64,000 nucleotides of DNA from SSF14 sp046331245 (GCA_046331245.1 JAXLRH010000010.1:62001-126000); one strand, 5' to 3'. Counted from the first letter of the stretch, positions 53,339 to 62,804 are shown. Made by a program: numbers and translations. Notes: generated from the letters alone by a model not told the origin.

Positions 53339-54144
53339 CGGTCGATCCACGCCTCGATGGCGTCGGTGATCCCACGCAGGCCCTTGTACTCCGCGGTCTC
53401 CGGCGGGAGCGCTGCAACCGCCGAGCGCAGGGTGTCGAGCACGCCCGGCTCGTGGGCGACCGCCGCGAGCGGTCGCTGGTGCACGCGGATGCCGAACGCG
53501 ATCGCGCCGGTGCCGGGAAGTCGCCGCAGCGTCTGCCGCTCGACGCGCAGCCACAACCTGTCGCCGGCGTTCTCGGCGGTCACGCCGCCGCCGGGAGGAC
53601 CGAGGCGCACCGGTTGGAACAGCGCGTCGTCGTCCATCAGGTTCCAGTTGAGGCGCCACACGGGGCGCTCGACGGTGAGCCGGTCGAAGAAGCCGTCGAC
53701 CGTGCGCCCGAGGTGGTCCGCGTAGAACGCGACGTGCTCGTGGACGCCGCCCATCGGCAGACCGATCTTGGTGGCGAGCACCCAGCGCGTCGGGAAGCAC
53801 ACGCACGCAGCCGCCAGCACGAGCTCGCCGTCGACGGGCACGAGCAGGCACCAGTCCTCCTGGGTCGACATCCCGCACCGGGCGATCGGGTGGAGCGACT
53901 CCGGCCCGGCGACCTCGCCCTGCGCTGCGGCGAGCAGCGCGAGGAGCTCCGTTGCAGCGGCGTGCACCTCGGGGCGGTCGACGACCGACACCACGTCGTC
54001 GTGGCGCTCCCGAACCAGCCGGGCCTTCAGCTCGAGCTCGGCGTCACGGTGCTCGTCGGGCTCGAGCCACTGCGCGAGGTCGAGCGGGCGCAGGCCCATG
54101 CGGAGACGGAACGGCCGATCGTCGAAGGGGACGTAGTCGACCAC
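53290..54144 (-). CDS. DUF3445 protein (heme-dependent oxidative N-demethylase alpha-like)
   Basis: The 284-residue protein starts at GTG 54144 and opens with PFRLRMGLRPLDLAQWLE, the usual beginning of DUF3445 proteins. The conserved QEDWCLLVP lies near residue 95 and the VWRLNWNLMDDDALFQP segment near 165. In characterised relatives this fold binds heme and demethylates methylamines together with flavoprotein partner subunits. No such partner is adjacent; the neighbour is a MaoC hydratase 13 bp upstream. The last 16 codons lie antisense to nucS. Confidence 0.8.
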   Translation of the reverse strand: MVDYVPFDDRPFRLRMGLRPLDLAQWLEPDEHRDAELELKARLVRERHDDVVSVVDRPEVHAAATELLALLAAAQGEVAGPESLHPIARCGMSTQEDWCLLVPVDGELVLAAACVCFPTRWVLATKIGLPMGGVHEHVAFYADHLGRTVDGFFDRLTVERPVWRLNWNLMDDDALFQPVRLGPPGGGVTAENAGDRLWLRVERQTLRRLPGTGAIAFGIRVHQRPLAAVAHEPGVLDTLRSAVAALPPETAEYKGLRGITDAIEAWIDRQNSRSTFDSIPRSSS

Positions 54145-54157
54145 GGATCCGGCCGGC

Positions 54158-55000
54158 TCAGCCGAACGTGGCGCGCCCGGAGTCGATGACGGTGCGTCCG
54201 TCGCCGCCGTCGGTGCGGAACACGGCCTCGCCGTCGCCGGTGCGCCAGATGCTGACGCTCAGCGTCTCGCCGGGGAACACGGGCGAGCTGAAGCGGCCCT
54301 CCATGCTGCGGAACGTGGCGGGATCGCCGTCGCAGAGCGCCCGGAGGAGGGCACGACCGGTGAACCCGTAGGTGCAGAGCCCGTGCAGGATGGGACGGTC
54401 GAACCCGGCCATGGCGGCGAACGACGGATCGGAGTGCAGCGGGTTGCGGTCGCCGGAGAGTCGGTAGAGCAGCGCCTGATCGCGGCTCGTGGCCAGCTCG
54501 ATCACGGTGTCGGGGTCGCGCTCGGGCGCCACGTTCTGGGGACCGGACGGGCCGCGGTCGCCGCCCCAGCCGCCCTCACCGCGGATGAACGCCGACATCA
54601 CGGTGTCGAACATCGGCTCGCCGGAGGTGGCGTCGGTCGACCGGGCCGTGATCTCGATCACCGCGCCCTTCACCTTGTCGTAGATGCCCGTGATCTCGGC
54701 AACGGTCGACACTGCGCCCGCGACCGGGAGCTCCCGGTGCAGCACGATGCGCTGCTCGCCGTGCACGAGCATCGCCGGATTGAACGAGCCGATGGTGCCG
54801 AACACGCCGCTCACGTCGGCGAGCGTGACCACCATCGTCGGCAGGGCGCGCTGGGTGACGTTCATCGAGTTCTCGGTCGTGAACATCAGGTCGTCGACGC
54901 CGCAGCCGACACCGAGGGCGTAGAGCAGCGCGTCCTTCGACTGCCACGACGACGCGGTGGGGGCCGACGTCGATCCGACGGCATCGGGATTGATCGGCAT
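54158..55000 (-). CDS. MaoC-type double-hot-dog enoyl-CoA hydratase
   Basis: A 280-residue protein with two hot-dog repeats. The N-terminal half lacks catalytic residues (YALGVGCGVDDLMFTTEN). The C-terminal half has the hydratase-2 motif: YRLSGDRNPLHSDPSFAAMA, then the conserved GFDRPILHGLCTYGFTGRAL. It adds water to trans-2-enoyl-CoA to give (R)-3-hydroxyacyl-CoA, as in peroxisomal MFE-2 and mycobacterial HTD-type enzymes. It fits the branched-lipid theme with AMACR. The start is ATG 55000. Confidence 0.9.
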   Translation of the reverse strand: MPINPDAVGSTSAPTASSWQSKDALLYALGVGCGVDDLMFTTENSMNVTQRALPTMVVTLADVSGVFGTIGSFNPAMLVHGEQRIVLHRELPVAGAVSTVAEITGIYDKVKGAVIEITARSTDATSGEPMFDTVMSAFIRGEGGWGGDRGPSGPQNVAPERDPDTVIELATSRDQALLYRLSGDRNPLHSDPSFAAMAGFDRPILHGLCTYGFTGRALLRALCDGDPATFRSMEGRFSSPVFPGETLSVSIWRTGDGEAVFRTDGGDGRTVIDSGRATFG

Positions 55001-55085
55001 GGTTCGGCCTTTCGTGTGCCGGATGTTCGCGAAATGCCGGGGGGATGCCCCAGTTCACCCCCGCGGAGCGGCCATCCTATGAGGA

Positions 55086-56714
55086 GTGTCACGCTGGAAA
55101 GTAGTCCTGATCGCCGTTCTCGCCGCGCCCCTGCTCCTGTTCGGGCTGCTCTACGGCGCGTGGGCCGCGTTCGGCCCCGGCGACCAGGGCGTGAGCGTCG
55201 CGCCGAACGTGTCGCTCGCCGGACGCGACGTCGGCGGCGAGTCGTCGAGGACCCTCGCGGCGAGCGTCCGACATCTCGCCGACACCTTCTCGACGACGCC
55301 GGTGGAGATCGTCACGCCCACGTTCAAGATCTCCTCCACCGCCGGCAAGTTGGGCATCAGCATCGACGCGGACGCGACGACGGCCGCAGCGATGGCCGTG
55401 GGCCGCAACGATCCCGGTCCCCTGGCCCCGCTCCGGTGGGCCAAGTCCTTCGCCAGCCAGCGGAGCGCGCCCGTGTCCGTCCGCGTCGACCGGGCCACGG
55501 CGACCGACGCCATCACCGCAGCCGAGGGCGACCGTCACACCAAACCCGTCGAGCCGACGATGAAGGTCGGCAAGGACGACATCACGATGACACCCGGCGC
55601 CGCCGGCAAGGCGCTCGACATCGACGCGATCATCGACGGGGCGCCGGCGGCGATCACGTCGATGGGCGCCACGATCGTGATCCGCGCCGAGCAGCGCGAG
55701 ACCAAGCCGACCATCGCCGACGCCGACGTCGCCGCGGTGGTCGCGAAGGCAAAGGAGGTGACCTCCCATCCGATCACGCTCAAGTTCGCCGACCAGAAGA
55801 TCGACATCAAGGGCGAGGACCTCCGCGCCGGCTTCCGCCTGGACGTCGACGGCTCGACGCCGTCGCTCGGCCTCGACGACGCCTACGTCGCCGGCGTGCT
55901 GGCCGAGCGACTGAAGATCCCGACGAACCCCACGGGCGTGCGCTTCGACATCGTCAACGGCGCGCCCACCCCGGTGCCCGGCACCGACGCCGTCGTGTGC
56001 TGCGACGCCAAGGCCCCTGCCGACATCGCCGCGGCGCTGCTGGCGGGCAAGTCCGAGGTCACGCTGGGCACCCGCACGGTGACGGCCGCCGACGGGGTGG
56101 CGTGGGCCAACACCCTCGGGGTCAAGGAGGTCGTGGGCGAGTTCACGACCAAGCACCCGTGCTGCGCTCCCCGCGTCACCAACATCCACCGCATGTCCGA
56201 CCTCACCCGCGGCGTGATCATCGCACCCGGCGAGACGTTCTCCGCCAACGACTTCGTGGGCAAGCGCACCAAGGAGAAGGGGTTCGTGAGCGCACCGGTC
56301 ATCGAGGAGGGCAAGTTCTCCGAGGACTTCGGCGGCGGCGTGAGCCAGTGGGCGACGACGACCTTCAACGCCGCATTCTTCGCCGGCCTCGACATCCCCG
56401 AGCACAAGGCGCACTCCATCTACATCAGCCGCTACCCGTTCGGCCGTGAGGCGACGCTCGCCTACCCGTCGGTCGACCTGAAGCTGAAGAACAACACGCC
56501 CTACGGCGTGGTCATCTTCCCCACCTACACGAACACGTCGATCACCGTGCAGCTGTGGTCGACGAGGTTCGCCGCCGGCACCCAGACCGGGGCGAACAAG
56601 ACCTCGGGCTGCGGCGACGTGTCGATCACCCGCACCCGCGTGTTCGTCAGCGGCGCCACCGACAAGCAGACCTACAAGGCCAACTACAACTGCAACCCGC
56701 CGAAGCATCCCTGA
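55086..56714 (+). CDS. VanW-family exported protein
   Basis: A 542-residue membrane-anchored protein. The N-terminal helix is VVLIAVLAAPLLLFGLLYGA. One or two PG_binding_4-like repeats follow (about 40-300). The VanW domain is at about 350-480 (GVIIAPGETFSANDFVG, FGGGVSQWATTTFNAAFFAG, HSIYISRYPFGREATL). The C-terminal part has a cysteine pair (SGCGDVS and YNCNP). VanW proteins occur in cell-wall contexts, including vancomycin-resistance clusters, but their activity is unknown. Start is GTG 55086. There are no van resistance genes nearby. Confidence 0.88.
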   Translation: MSRWKVVLIAVLAAPLLLFGLLYGAWAAFGPGDQGVSVAPNVSLAGRDVGGESSRTLAASVRHLADTFSTTPVEIVTPTFKISSTAGKLGISIDADATTAAAMAVGRNDPGPLAPLRWAKSFASQRSAPVSVRVDRATATDAITAAEGDRHTKPVEPTMKVGKDDITMTPGAAGKALDIDAIIDGAPAAITSMGATIVIRAEQRETKPTIADADVAAVVAKAKEVTSHPITLKFADQKIDIKGEDLRAGFRLDVDGSTPSLGLDDAYVAGVLAERLKIPTNPTGVRFDIVNGAPTPVPGTDAVVCCDAKAPADIAAALLAGKSEVTLGTRTVTAADGVAWANTLGVKEVVGEFTTKHPCCAPRVTNIHRMSDLTRGVIIAPGETFSANDFVGKRTKEKGFVSAPVIEEGKFSEDFGGGVSQWATTTFNAAFFAGLDIPEHKAHSIYISRYPFGREATLAYPSVDLKLKNNTPYGVVIFPTYTNTSITVQLWSTRFAAGTQTGANKTSGCGDVSITRTRVFVSGATDKQTYKANYNCNPPKHP

Positions 56715-56753
56715 CCTACGATCGGGCGCGACGCCGAGGGGGTTCCGCATCAC

Positions 56754-58148
56754 ATGACCGACGACATGCTGTACGAAGACCGGATGAGCGACGCGGACGC
56801 GCTCATGTGGAACATCGAGAAGGACCCTGCGCTCCGCTCGACGATCACCGCCGTGTTCCTGTTCGACCGGGCGATCGACCGCGACATCCTCGTCCACCGG
56901 TTCGAGCGACTGAGTCGTGTGATTCCGCGACTGCGCCAACGCGTGCGCTCGAACCCGCTGTCGATCGCCCCGCCGCGCTGGGAGACCGACCCGCACTTCG
57001 ACCTCCACTTCCACCTCTGGTGGGTCAAGGCCCCCGGCCGGGCCACGATGCGCGACCTCATGTCCATCGCCGAGCCGGTGGCGATGTCGGGCTTCGACCG
57101 CGCCCGTCCCCTGTGGCGCGCCGTCGTCGTCGAGGGCCTGCCCGGCAAGAAGTCCGCGCTCATCATGAAGGTGCACCACGCCATCACCGACGGCGTCGGC
57201 GGCATGCGCCTGCAGCTCGAGCTGCTCGACCTCACGCCCGACGCGCCCGAGCGGGAGATGCCGCCGGAGCCCGAGGTGCACGTGATGACGCAGCCCGAGC
57301 GCTTCGCCGATGCCTTCGACCACCAGACGCGCCGTCAGCTCGGCATGGCCCGCCGCCTCGCCGGTGGCGTCATCGGGAGCGCCGCCGGTGCGCTCAGCGA
57401 CCCCTTCGGCACGATCACGGCAGGGTCCGAGATGGCCTCGTCGGTGGGCCGTGTGCTCCGCCCGGCGAGCCACCCGATGAGTCCGCTCATGGTGGGCCGG
57501 TCGCTGTCGTCGCGGTTCGACACGCTGACCATCCCCCTCGACGAGGCGAAGGCCGCGGCCCGCAAGGCCGGCGGCAAGCTCAACGACGCCTTCGTCGGCG
57601 GCGTGGCGCGCGGCCTGTACAAGTACCACCTCGCCCACGGGATCGACTGCGACGAGCTGCGCATGGCCATCCCGATCAACGTGCGCACCGCCGAGATGGA
57701 GAACGTCGCCGGCAACGCGTTCGTGCCCGCCCGCCTCGAGCTGCCGATCGACGCCGAGGACCCGATCGAGACGATGCGCCAGGTGCACGCCATGGTCGAC
57801 GGTGCCCGCGGCGAGCCAGCGAACGACCTCGTCGAGCCGCTGTCCAACCTCCTCAACCGGCTGCCCACGACGGCCGTCACCGCCCTGTTCGGGTCGATGG
57901 TGAAGGCCGTCGACTTCACGACGTCCAACGTGCCCGGCGCACCGTTCCCCGTCTACCTCGGCGGGGCGAAGATGGAGGCGCAGTTCCCCTTCGGCCCCCT
58001 CGCCGGCGCCGCGCTCAACATCACCCTGCTCAGCTACCAGAACGATCTCAACATCGGCATCGCGTCCGACCCGGCCGCCGTTCCCGATCCCGACGTGCTG
58101 GTGCGCTCGCTCAAGGCCGGCTTCGACGAGATCCTCGGCGTGGCCTGA
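56754..58148 (+). CDS. Wax ester synthase/diacylglycerol acyltransferase
   Basis: The 464-residue protein makes storage wax esters or triacylglycerol from acyl-CoA. The catalytic HHxxxDG motif is HHAITDG at residues 141-147. The other conserved segments are PLWRAVVVEGLPG before it, and TTSNVPGAPFPVYLGGAK with NITLLSYQNDLNIGIA in the C-terminal half. Such enzymes are abundant in lipid-storing actinobacteria. It lies 39 bp after the VanW gene and 38 bp before a flavoprotein of the geranylgeranyl reductase type. Confidence 0.93.
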   Translation: MTDDMLYEDRMSDADALMWNIEKDPALRSTITAVFLFDRAIDRDILVHRFERLSRVIPRLRQRVRSNPLSIAPPRWETDPHFDLHFHLWWVKAPGRATMRDLMSIAEPVAMSGFDRARPLWRAVVVEGLPGKKSALIMKVHHAITDGVGGMRLQLELLDLTPDAPEREMPPEPEVHVMTQPERFADAFDHQTRRQLGMARRLAGGVIGSAAGALSDPFGTITAGSEMASSVGRVLRPASHPMSPLMVGRSLSSRFDTLTIPLDEAKAAARKAGGKLNDAFVGGVARGLYKYHLAHGIDCDELRMAIPINVRTAEMENVAGNAFVPARLELPIDAEDPIETMRQVHAMVDGARGEPANDLVEPLSNLLNRLPTTAVTALFGSMVKAVDFTTSNVPGAPFPVYLGGAKMEAQFPFGPLAGAALNITLLSYQNDLNIGIASDPAAVPDPDVLVRSLKAGFDEILGVA

Positions 58149-58186
58149 GTTCCCGGCCCCACCCCCGCTCGGCATAGGTTGGCGGG

Positions 58187-59398
58187 GTGGAACGCGTCGA
58201 CGTCGTCATCATCGGAGCCGGTCCGGCCGGCACCGCGGCGGCCATCGAGCTCCGGCGCGCCGGACGGTCGGTGACCGTCGTCGACAAGGCCACGTTCCCC
58301 CGAGACAAGATCTGCGGCGACGGCCTCACCACCGGAGCGCTCCGCCGGCTCGACCACCTCGGCGTCGAACCGGATCACGTCGCGTCGTGGCAGCCCGTGC
58401 ACGACGTCTGGATCCGCCCGCCGTACGGTCGCGAACTGCACACGTCGCTCCCCGCCGGCCCCGGGTTGTTCGCCGCCGTCGCCACCCGCCGCGACCTCGA
58501 CGCCGCGCTCGTCGACCGGGCCCGCAAGGAGGGCGCCACCGTGCTCGAGGGCGCGCCGCTCGAGGCGATCGAGCACGGCGCCGACGGCGTCGTGGTCACC
58601 GTCGGGGGACCCGCCGGCGGCGAGATCCGGGCGCGGTTCGCCATCGCGGCGGACGGCATGTGGTCGCCCACCCGCAAGCTCCTGGGCGAGACCATCGAGG
58701 GGTACCGCGGCGACTGGCACGCGTTCCGGCAGTACGTCGGGGGCGTCAGCGGCCGTGCCGCCACCGACCTCGTGGTCTTCTTCGAGCCCGACTTCCTTCC
58801 CGGCTACTTCTGGTCGTTCCCGCTGCCCGGCGGGCACGCCAACATCGGGTTCGGCATCCAGCGCGGCGGCAAGCACTCGACGCGCGACATGAAGGCGCTG
58901 TGGCCCGACATCCTCGCCCGTCCCCACGTGCGCGACCTGCTCGGCCCCGACGTGACCCCGCTCGAACCGCACCGGGCCTGGCCCATCCCCTGCCGCACCG
59001 GGGAGCTGTCGGCGTCCGTCGGCCCCGTGCTGTTCGTCGGCGACGCCGTCGGCGTGTGCGACGTGATGACCGGCGAGGACATCGGCCAGGCGTTGCAGAC
59101 CGGCATGATGGTGGCCCACCACGTCAACGCGTCGTGGGGCGACCCCGGAGCCGCCGGTGCCGCGTACGGCGCCGAGCTGCTGGCCGAGCTCGGCCCCGAC
59201 CACCGCATGAGCTCGCTGCTCGTGCGGGCCATCCAGCACCGCAAGGGAGCGTCGATCGCGCTCGCCATCGCGGGTACCAACGACTGGACCCGTCGCAACT
59301 TCGTGCGATGGCTGTTCGAGGACTCGCCCCGCGGCATCGTGTACCGCCCGTCGCTGTGGCGACGCGGCGCGCTCAGCGGGCCCGGCGCCTACCGCTGA
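58187..59398 (+). CDS. FAD-dependent oxidoreductase, geranylgeranyl-reductase-like
   Basis: A 403-residue flavoprotein with an N-terminal Rossmann motif (VIIGAGPAGTAAA, glycines at 10, 12 and 15) and the second FAD site VGPVLFVGDAVGVCDVMTGE near residue 280. FPRDKICGDGLTTGAL is the typical cysteine-containing segment of geranylgeranyl-reductase/halogenase-like enzymes. A probable role is reduction of isoprenoid or quinone side chains, or a hydroxylation; the substrate is unknown. Start is GTG 58187. It converges with the GNAT gene with a 24-bp gap. Confidence 0.88.
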   Translation: MERVDVVIIGAGPAGTAAAIELRRAGRSVTVVDKATFPRDKICGDGLTTGALRRLDHLGVEPDHVASWQPVHDVWIRPPYGRELHTSLPAGPGLFAAVATRRDLDAALVDRARKEGATVLEGAPLEAIEHGADGVVVTVGGPAGGEIRARFAIAADGMWSPTRKLLGETIEGYRGDWHAFRQYVGGVSGRAATDLVVFFEPDFLPGYFWSFPLPGGHANIGFGIQRGGKHSTRDMKALWPDILARPHVRDLLGPDVTPLEPHRAWPIPCRTGELSASVGPVLFVGDAVGVCDVMTGEDIGQALQTGMMVAHHVNASWGDPGAAGAAYGAELLAELGPDHRMSSLLVRAIQHRKGASIALAIAGTNDWTRRNFVRWLFEDSPRGIVYRPSLWRRGALSGPGAYR

Positions 59399-59422
59399 CG
59401 GCGGTGGCGGCGACGCGAACGG

Positions 59423-60109
59423 CTACGGGAACAGCGGCGGCCCGAACGTGGCCTTCGACGGATCCGTGTGGCGACCCTTGCGCGACATCGGACCGAACCG
59501 CGGCATCTCCGAGAAGGGCATCTTCCACTTGATGTACGGGCCGATGACCAGATAGTTCATCGTCTGCGCGATCTGGAAGCCGATGGAGTGGTGCCACAGG
59601 ATCGACGGCACGTTCTCGTAGTCGACGAAGCCGTACCCGCAGTGCATCTTCGGGGTGGAGGGGTCGTCCGGGTCGTACTTGCGGAAGAAGAAGTCGGCCA
59701 TCGTGTGGGCAATGCCGCTGCGGCGGTACTTCCGCTCGACGAACAGGTCGAACATGAGGAACTCGTCGGCCGCGAGGCGCATGCGCGGCACCCCGTTCGC
59801 AAGATCGCGCTCGCTGCCGAACGTCTCCCAGATGCGGCCGGCCGGCTCGCCGTCGGGACCGAGCGCCACGATGATGTTCCAGCGTCCCTCGGCGGTGGCC
59901 TTCTTCGCGATCGCCAGCTGGTGCTTGGTCGCGCAGATCTTGGGGAGGATCGGGTCGTCGGGCGTGTTCACCTCGACGATGGTGAAGTCGTGGTCGATGT
60001 TCTCCGGCGGCACGGGGGACGGCCGCGGCGTCACGTACACGACGAACGCCGAATGGATGCTCGGCTTCCATTCCTTCAGCTTCCGTTGGAGACCCTCGAG
60101 CGATGCCAT
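59423..60109 (-). CDS. GNAT-like acetyltransferase domain protein
   Basis: The 228-residue protein has a GNAT-type core at about 60-190: LAADEFLMFDLFVERKYRRS gives the beta-4 strand and the (Q/R)xxGx(G/A)-like acetyl-CoA loop RRSGIA. A second block follows (GYGFVDYENVPSILWHHSIG). The N-terminal 55 residues and a basic, proline-rich C-terminal tail are specific to this protein. A cytoplasmic acyltransferase is likely; the acceptor is unknown. It is 18 bp from the flippase gene on the same strand. Confidence 0.7.
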   Translation of the reverse strand: MASLEGLQRKLKEWKPSIHSAFVVYVTPRPSPVPPENIDHDFTIVEVNTPDDPILPKICATKHQLAIAKKATAEGRWNIIVALGPDGEPAGRIWETFGSERDLANGVPRMRLAADEFLMFDLFVERKYRRSGIAHTMADFFFRKYDPDDPSTPKMHCGYGFVDYENVPSILWHHSIGFQIAQTMNYLVIGPYIKWKMPFSEMPRFGPMSRKGRHTDPSKATFGPPLFP

Positions 60110-60127
60110 GGCGAGCAGAGTAGGCGG

Positions 60128-61615
60128 TCAGCGACCGATGCGGGCTCGCACCTTGCCGATGCCCTCGCCCACCTCGGCGAGCATCACGCGGTCGCCGATG
60201 GCGAGGCCGGCCACCGCTCCCAGCGCCCCCGCCACGAACACGGCGAGGAGCGACGCGAACCCGGCGGTCGTGAGCAGGCGCACCGGCAGCGCGAAGGCCA
60301 CGATGCCCAGCACCATCACCGTGGCCGGCCGCAGCGCGGCGAGCGACTGCCGCCAGGTCGTGCCGAGCAGACGGTTCGCCACCTCGATGCGGAAGATCGA
60401 GTACGGCACGATCACCGCCAGGTGCACCATGGCGATCGCCGTGATGCCGTGGCTCACGAACAGGATGAAGCCGCCCACGAGCACCGGCACGAACACCAGC
60501 TGGAAGTAGAGGCCGAGGCGGGGCTTGCCGATCGCTGCGAACAGGTCGCCCGACGCGTAGCCGACCGCCACGAACCCACCGGCGAGGCAGAGCAGCTGCA
60601 TGACGGGGATGGCGCCCTCGAAGCCCGGATACACCACCGTGATGAAGTCGCGGGAGATCAGCGACATGCCGACGCCGGCCGAGAAGCCGAACAGGCACAG
60701 GATGCGCAGCGACTTGAGCGAGGCGTTGCGCAGCGCCTCGTCGCCCGTCGCCCGCGCGGCCGAGTACGCCGGGAACGCCACGTTGGAGAAGATGTTGTAG
60801 ACGCTCCCGAGGACCAGCTCGGGCAGGCGGAACGCCGTGTAGTACTGGCCGAAGGCCCGGGACTTGCCGCCGAAGTGACGGGTGATCACCAGGTAGTCGC
60901 CCTGCAGCCAGAGCATCCCGACCAACTGCGCGCCGAACATGGCGCCGCCGAAGCGCAGCATCTGACCCGCGATGGCCCGGTCGAAGTGGATGACCGGCTT
61001 GAACCGCACGAGCACCCACACGACGGCCGTCGCGCACATCTCGGCGGCGACGACGCCGATCACCATCGAGATCGGCCCCCGACCGCTCTCGAGGAGCGCC
61101 ACCGACACACCGAAGCGCAGGATCGACCTCGTGAAGTCGGCCCGCACACGCCGGCGGAAGTCGAGGTCGCGACGCAGGATCGAGTCCGGAACCTGGCCGA
61201 GGCCCTTCACCAGCACCAGCAGCGCGACGACCCGGAAGATCGCCGGGTCGTGGGCGCCGACGAAGCGGTCGATGGCGCCGGCGCCGAAGAAGATCGCCAC
61301 CGCCAGCACGCCGGCGACGGCAAGGTTGACGGTGAACGCGACGGCGACGCGCTCGGACTGCCCCTGCTCCTGCTCGAAGATGAGCGAGGCGCCCATGCCG
61401 AGCCCGAGCAGCACGTCGATCCAGAAGACGAGCGTGAGCGCCGTGCCGACCACGCCGATGTCGCTGGCGCCGAGGATGCGCGTCGCGAACCAGTAGGTCG
61501 CGAACGACCCGATCTGCATCACGACGAACCCGACGAGCGCCCACACGAAACCACCGGCCGCCTTCCGGCCGATGTCGCCGGTGTTGCCGGTGTCCCCCTC
61601 GGTTACCTCGACCAC
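60128..61615 (-). CDS. Polysaccharide/lipid-linked oligosaccharide flippase (MOP family)
   Basis: A 495-residue polytopic membrane protein with about 12-14 hydrophobic helices, of the Wzx/polysaccharide export type. GGFVWALVGFVVMQIGSF is the first helix and ATRILGASDIGVVGTA the typical loop after it. The basic loop DSILRRDLDFRRRVRAD and the mid-protein FGGAMFGAQLVGMLWLQGD are characteristic of this family. It probably flips lipid-linked glycans across the membrane. No glycosyltransferase cluster surrounds it. Start is GTG 61615. Confidence 0.88.
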   Translation of the reverse strand: MVEVTEGDTGNTGDIGRKAAGGFVWALVGFVVMQIGSFATYWFATRILGASDIGVVGTALTLVFWIDVLLGLGMGASLIFEQEQGQSERVAVAFTVNLAVAGVLAVAIFFGAGAIDRFVGAHDPAIFRVVALLVLVKGLGQVPDSILRRDLDFRRRVRADFTRSILRFGVSVALLESGRGPISMVIGVVAAEMCATAVVWVLVRFKPVIHFDRAIAGQMLRFGGAMFGAQLVGMLWLQGDYLVITRHFGGKSRAFGQYYTAFRLPELVLGSVYNIFSNVAFPAYSAARATGDEALRNASLKSLRILCLFGFSAGVGMSLISRDFITVVYPGFEGAIPVMQLLCLAGGFVAVGYASGDLFAAIGKPRLGLYFQLVFVPVLVGGFILFVSHGITAIAMVHLAVIVPYSIFRIEVANRLLGTTWRQSLAALRPATVMVLGIVAFALPVRLLTTAGFASLLAVFVAGALGAVAGLAIGDRVMLAEVGEGIGKVRARIGR

Positions 61616-61689
61616 GACGTCCTCCCCCGGCGCACGGCCGACCCGCGCACACAGGAACGTTCAATGGTAGGGCGTCTACAGTGCGCCGG

Positions 61690-62655
61690 ATGCGCACACG
61701 ACTGACCGACATCCTGCAGATCGAACACCCGGTGATGCTCGCCGGCATGGGGGGCGTCTCGTACAGCGAGCTCGCCGCGGCCGTGTCCAACGGCGGCGGG
61801 TTCGGCTGCCTCGGCGCCTCCACCATGTCCAACGACCGGATGGAGCAGGAGATCGCCGCCACGCGTGCGCTCACCGACAAGCCGTTCGGCGTCGACCTGC
61901 TCACGGCGATGCCCGGCGACATGGCCGCGCAGGTCGAGCTCATCATCGCCGGAGGCGCCACCGTGTTCGCCGCCGGTCTGGGCGTGCCACGCGAGGTCGT
62001 CTCGATGTGCCACGACAACAACATCATCGTGGTCAACATCTGCGGCAAGGTGCGTCACGCCGTCGCCGCGGTCGAGGCCGGGTGCGACATCGTCGTCGCG
62101 CAGGGCACCGAGGCGGGCGGTCACACCGGGCTCATCGCGACCATGGCCCTCGTGCCCCAGGTGGTCGATGCGGTCGGCGACCGCGTCCCGGTCGTCGCGG
62201 CCGGCGGCATCGTCGACGGTCGTGGCCTCGCCGCCGCCCTGTCGCTCGGCGCCGACGGCATCTGGGTCGGCACCCGCTTCATCGCCACGCCCGAGGCGTA
62301 CGGCGTGCGCGGCTACAAGGAGACGCTCCTCGCGGCTCACGAGGACGACACCACCATCAGCCGTGCGTTCACGGGCAAGACCTGCCGCGTCATCCGCAAC
62401 GAGTACACGCAGTACTTCGACGAGCACCCCGACGAGCTCCAGCCGTTCCCCCAGCAGTTCGTCACGTCGATGAACGCCGGCGCCAACCACCTCGGGCTCG
62501 GCCTCGACGACGATCGCGTCGACCCGAAGAAGGAGTTCTTCCCCGCCGGTCAGGGCGTGGGCGCGATCGACTCCCTCGAGCCGGCCGGCGAGCTGGTCGC
62601 CCGCTTCGTCCGCGAGGCCGAGGCCGCGCTCGACCGCGTGGCCTCCCTCCGCTGA
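61690..62655 (+). CDS. Nitronate monooxygenase-like FMN enzyme
   Basis: The 321-residue TIM-barrel flavoprotein starts at ATG 61690 (MRTRLTDILQIEHPVMLAGM); an in-frame GTG at 61681 adds three residues. The FMN-binding and catalytic segments are QGTEAGGHTG with the catalytic histidine region, VVAAGGIVDGRGLAAAL, and GADGIWVGTRFIATPEA. It belongs to the nitronate monooxygenase/2-nitropropane dioxygenase family, whose members also include enoyl reductase-like enzymes. It converges with the LLM oxidoreductase gene, with a long hairpin between. Confidence 0.88.
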   Translation: MRTRLTDILQIEHPVMLAGMGGVSYSELAAAVSNGGGFGCLGASTMSNDRMEQEIAATRALTDKPFGVDLLTAMPGDMAAQVELIIAGGATVFAAGLGVPREVVSMCHDNNIIVVNICGKVRHAVAAVEAGCDIVVAQGTEAGGHTGLIATMALVPQVVDAVGDRVPVVAAGGIVDGRGLAAALSLGADGIWVGTRFIATPEAYGVRGYKETLLAAHEDDTTISRAFTGKTCRVIRNEYTQYFDEHPDELQPFPQQFVTSMNAGANHLGLGLDDDRVDPKKEFFPAGQGVGAIDSLEPAGELVARFVREAEAALDRVASLR

Positions 62656-62674
62656 CGTCCGCTCACCCCGACCT

Positions 62675-62706
62675 CCGCCCTCACCCTGGCTCCCGCCCTC
62701 ACCCTG
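62675..62706 (+). repeat. Short direct repeat before the long hairpin
   Basis: CCGCCCTCACCCTG occurs at 62675-62688 and again at 62693-62706, immediately before the hairpin at 62706. The other side (62756-62804) is G-rich, with GGCGGGTCAG occurring twice. No gene is seen in this 149-bp gap. Confidence 0.7.
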
Positions 62707-62755
62707 TTTTGTGCCCCGGATCGACCGGGTAGCCGGTCGATCCGGGGCACAAAAC
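62706..62755. terminator. Perfect 23-bp-stem hairpin between convergent genes
   Basis: Arms 62706-62728 and 62733-62755 are exact reverse complements, with a 4-base GTAG loop. Each arm contains TTTT at its outer end, so a transcript from either side meets a very stable stem. The position between two convergent genes fits a bidirectional terminator. Its length and perfection also resemble a mobile palindromic element. Confidence 0.7.
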
Positions 62756-62804
62756 GGGGGCGGGGCAGGTCAGGTCGGTGGGCGGGTCAGGTAGGTGGGG
62801 CGGG

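Noticed and set aside
55086..56714. Vancomycin resistance determinant
   Set aside because: VanW domains are widespread in cell-envelope proteins and no vanH, vanA or vanX genes are nearby.
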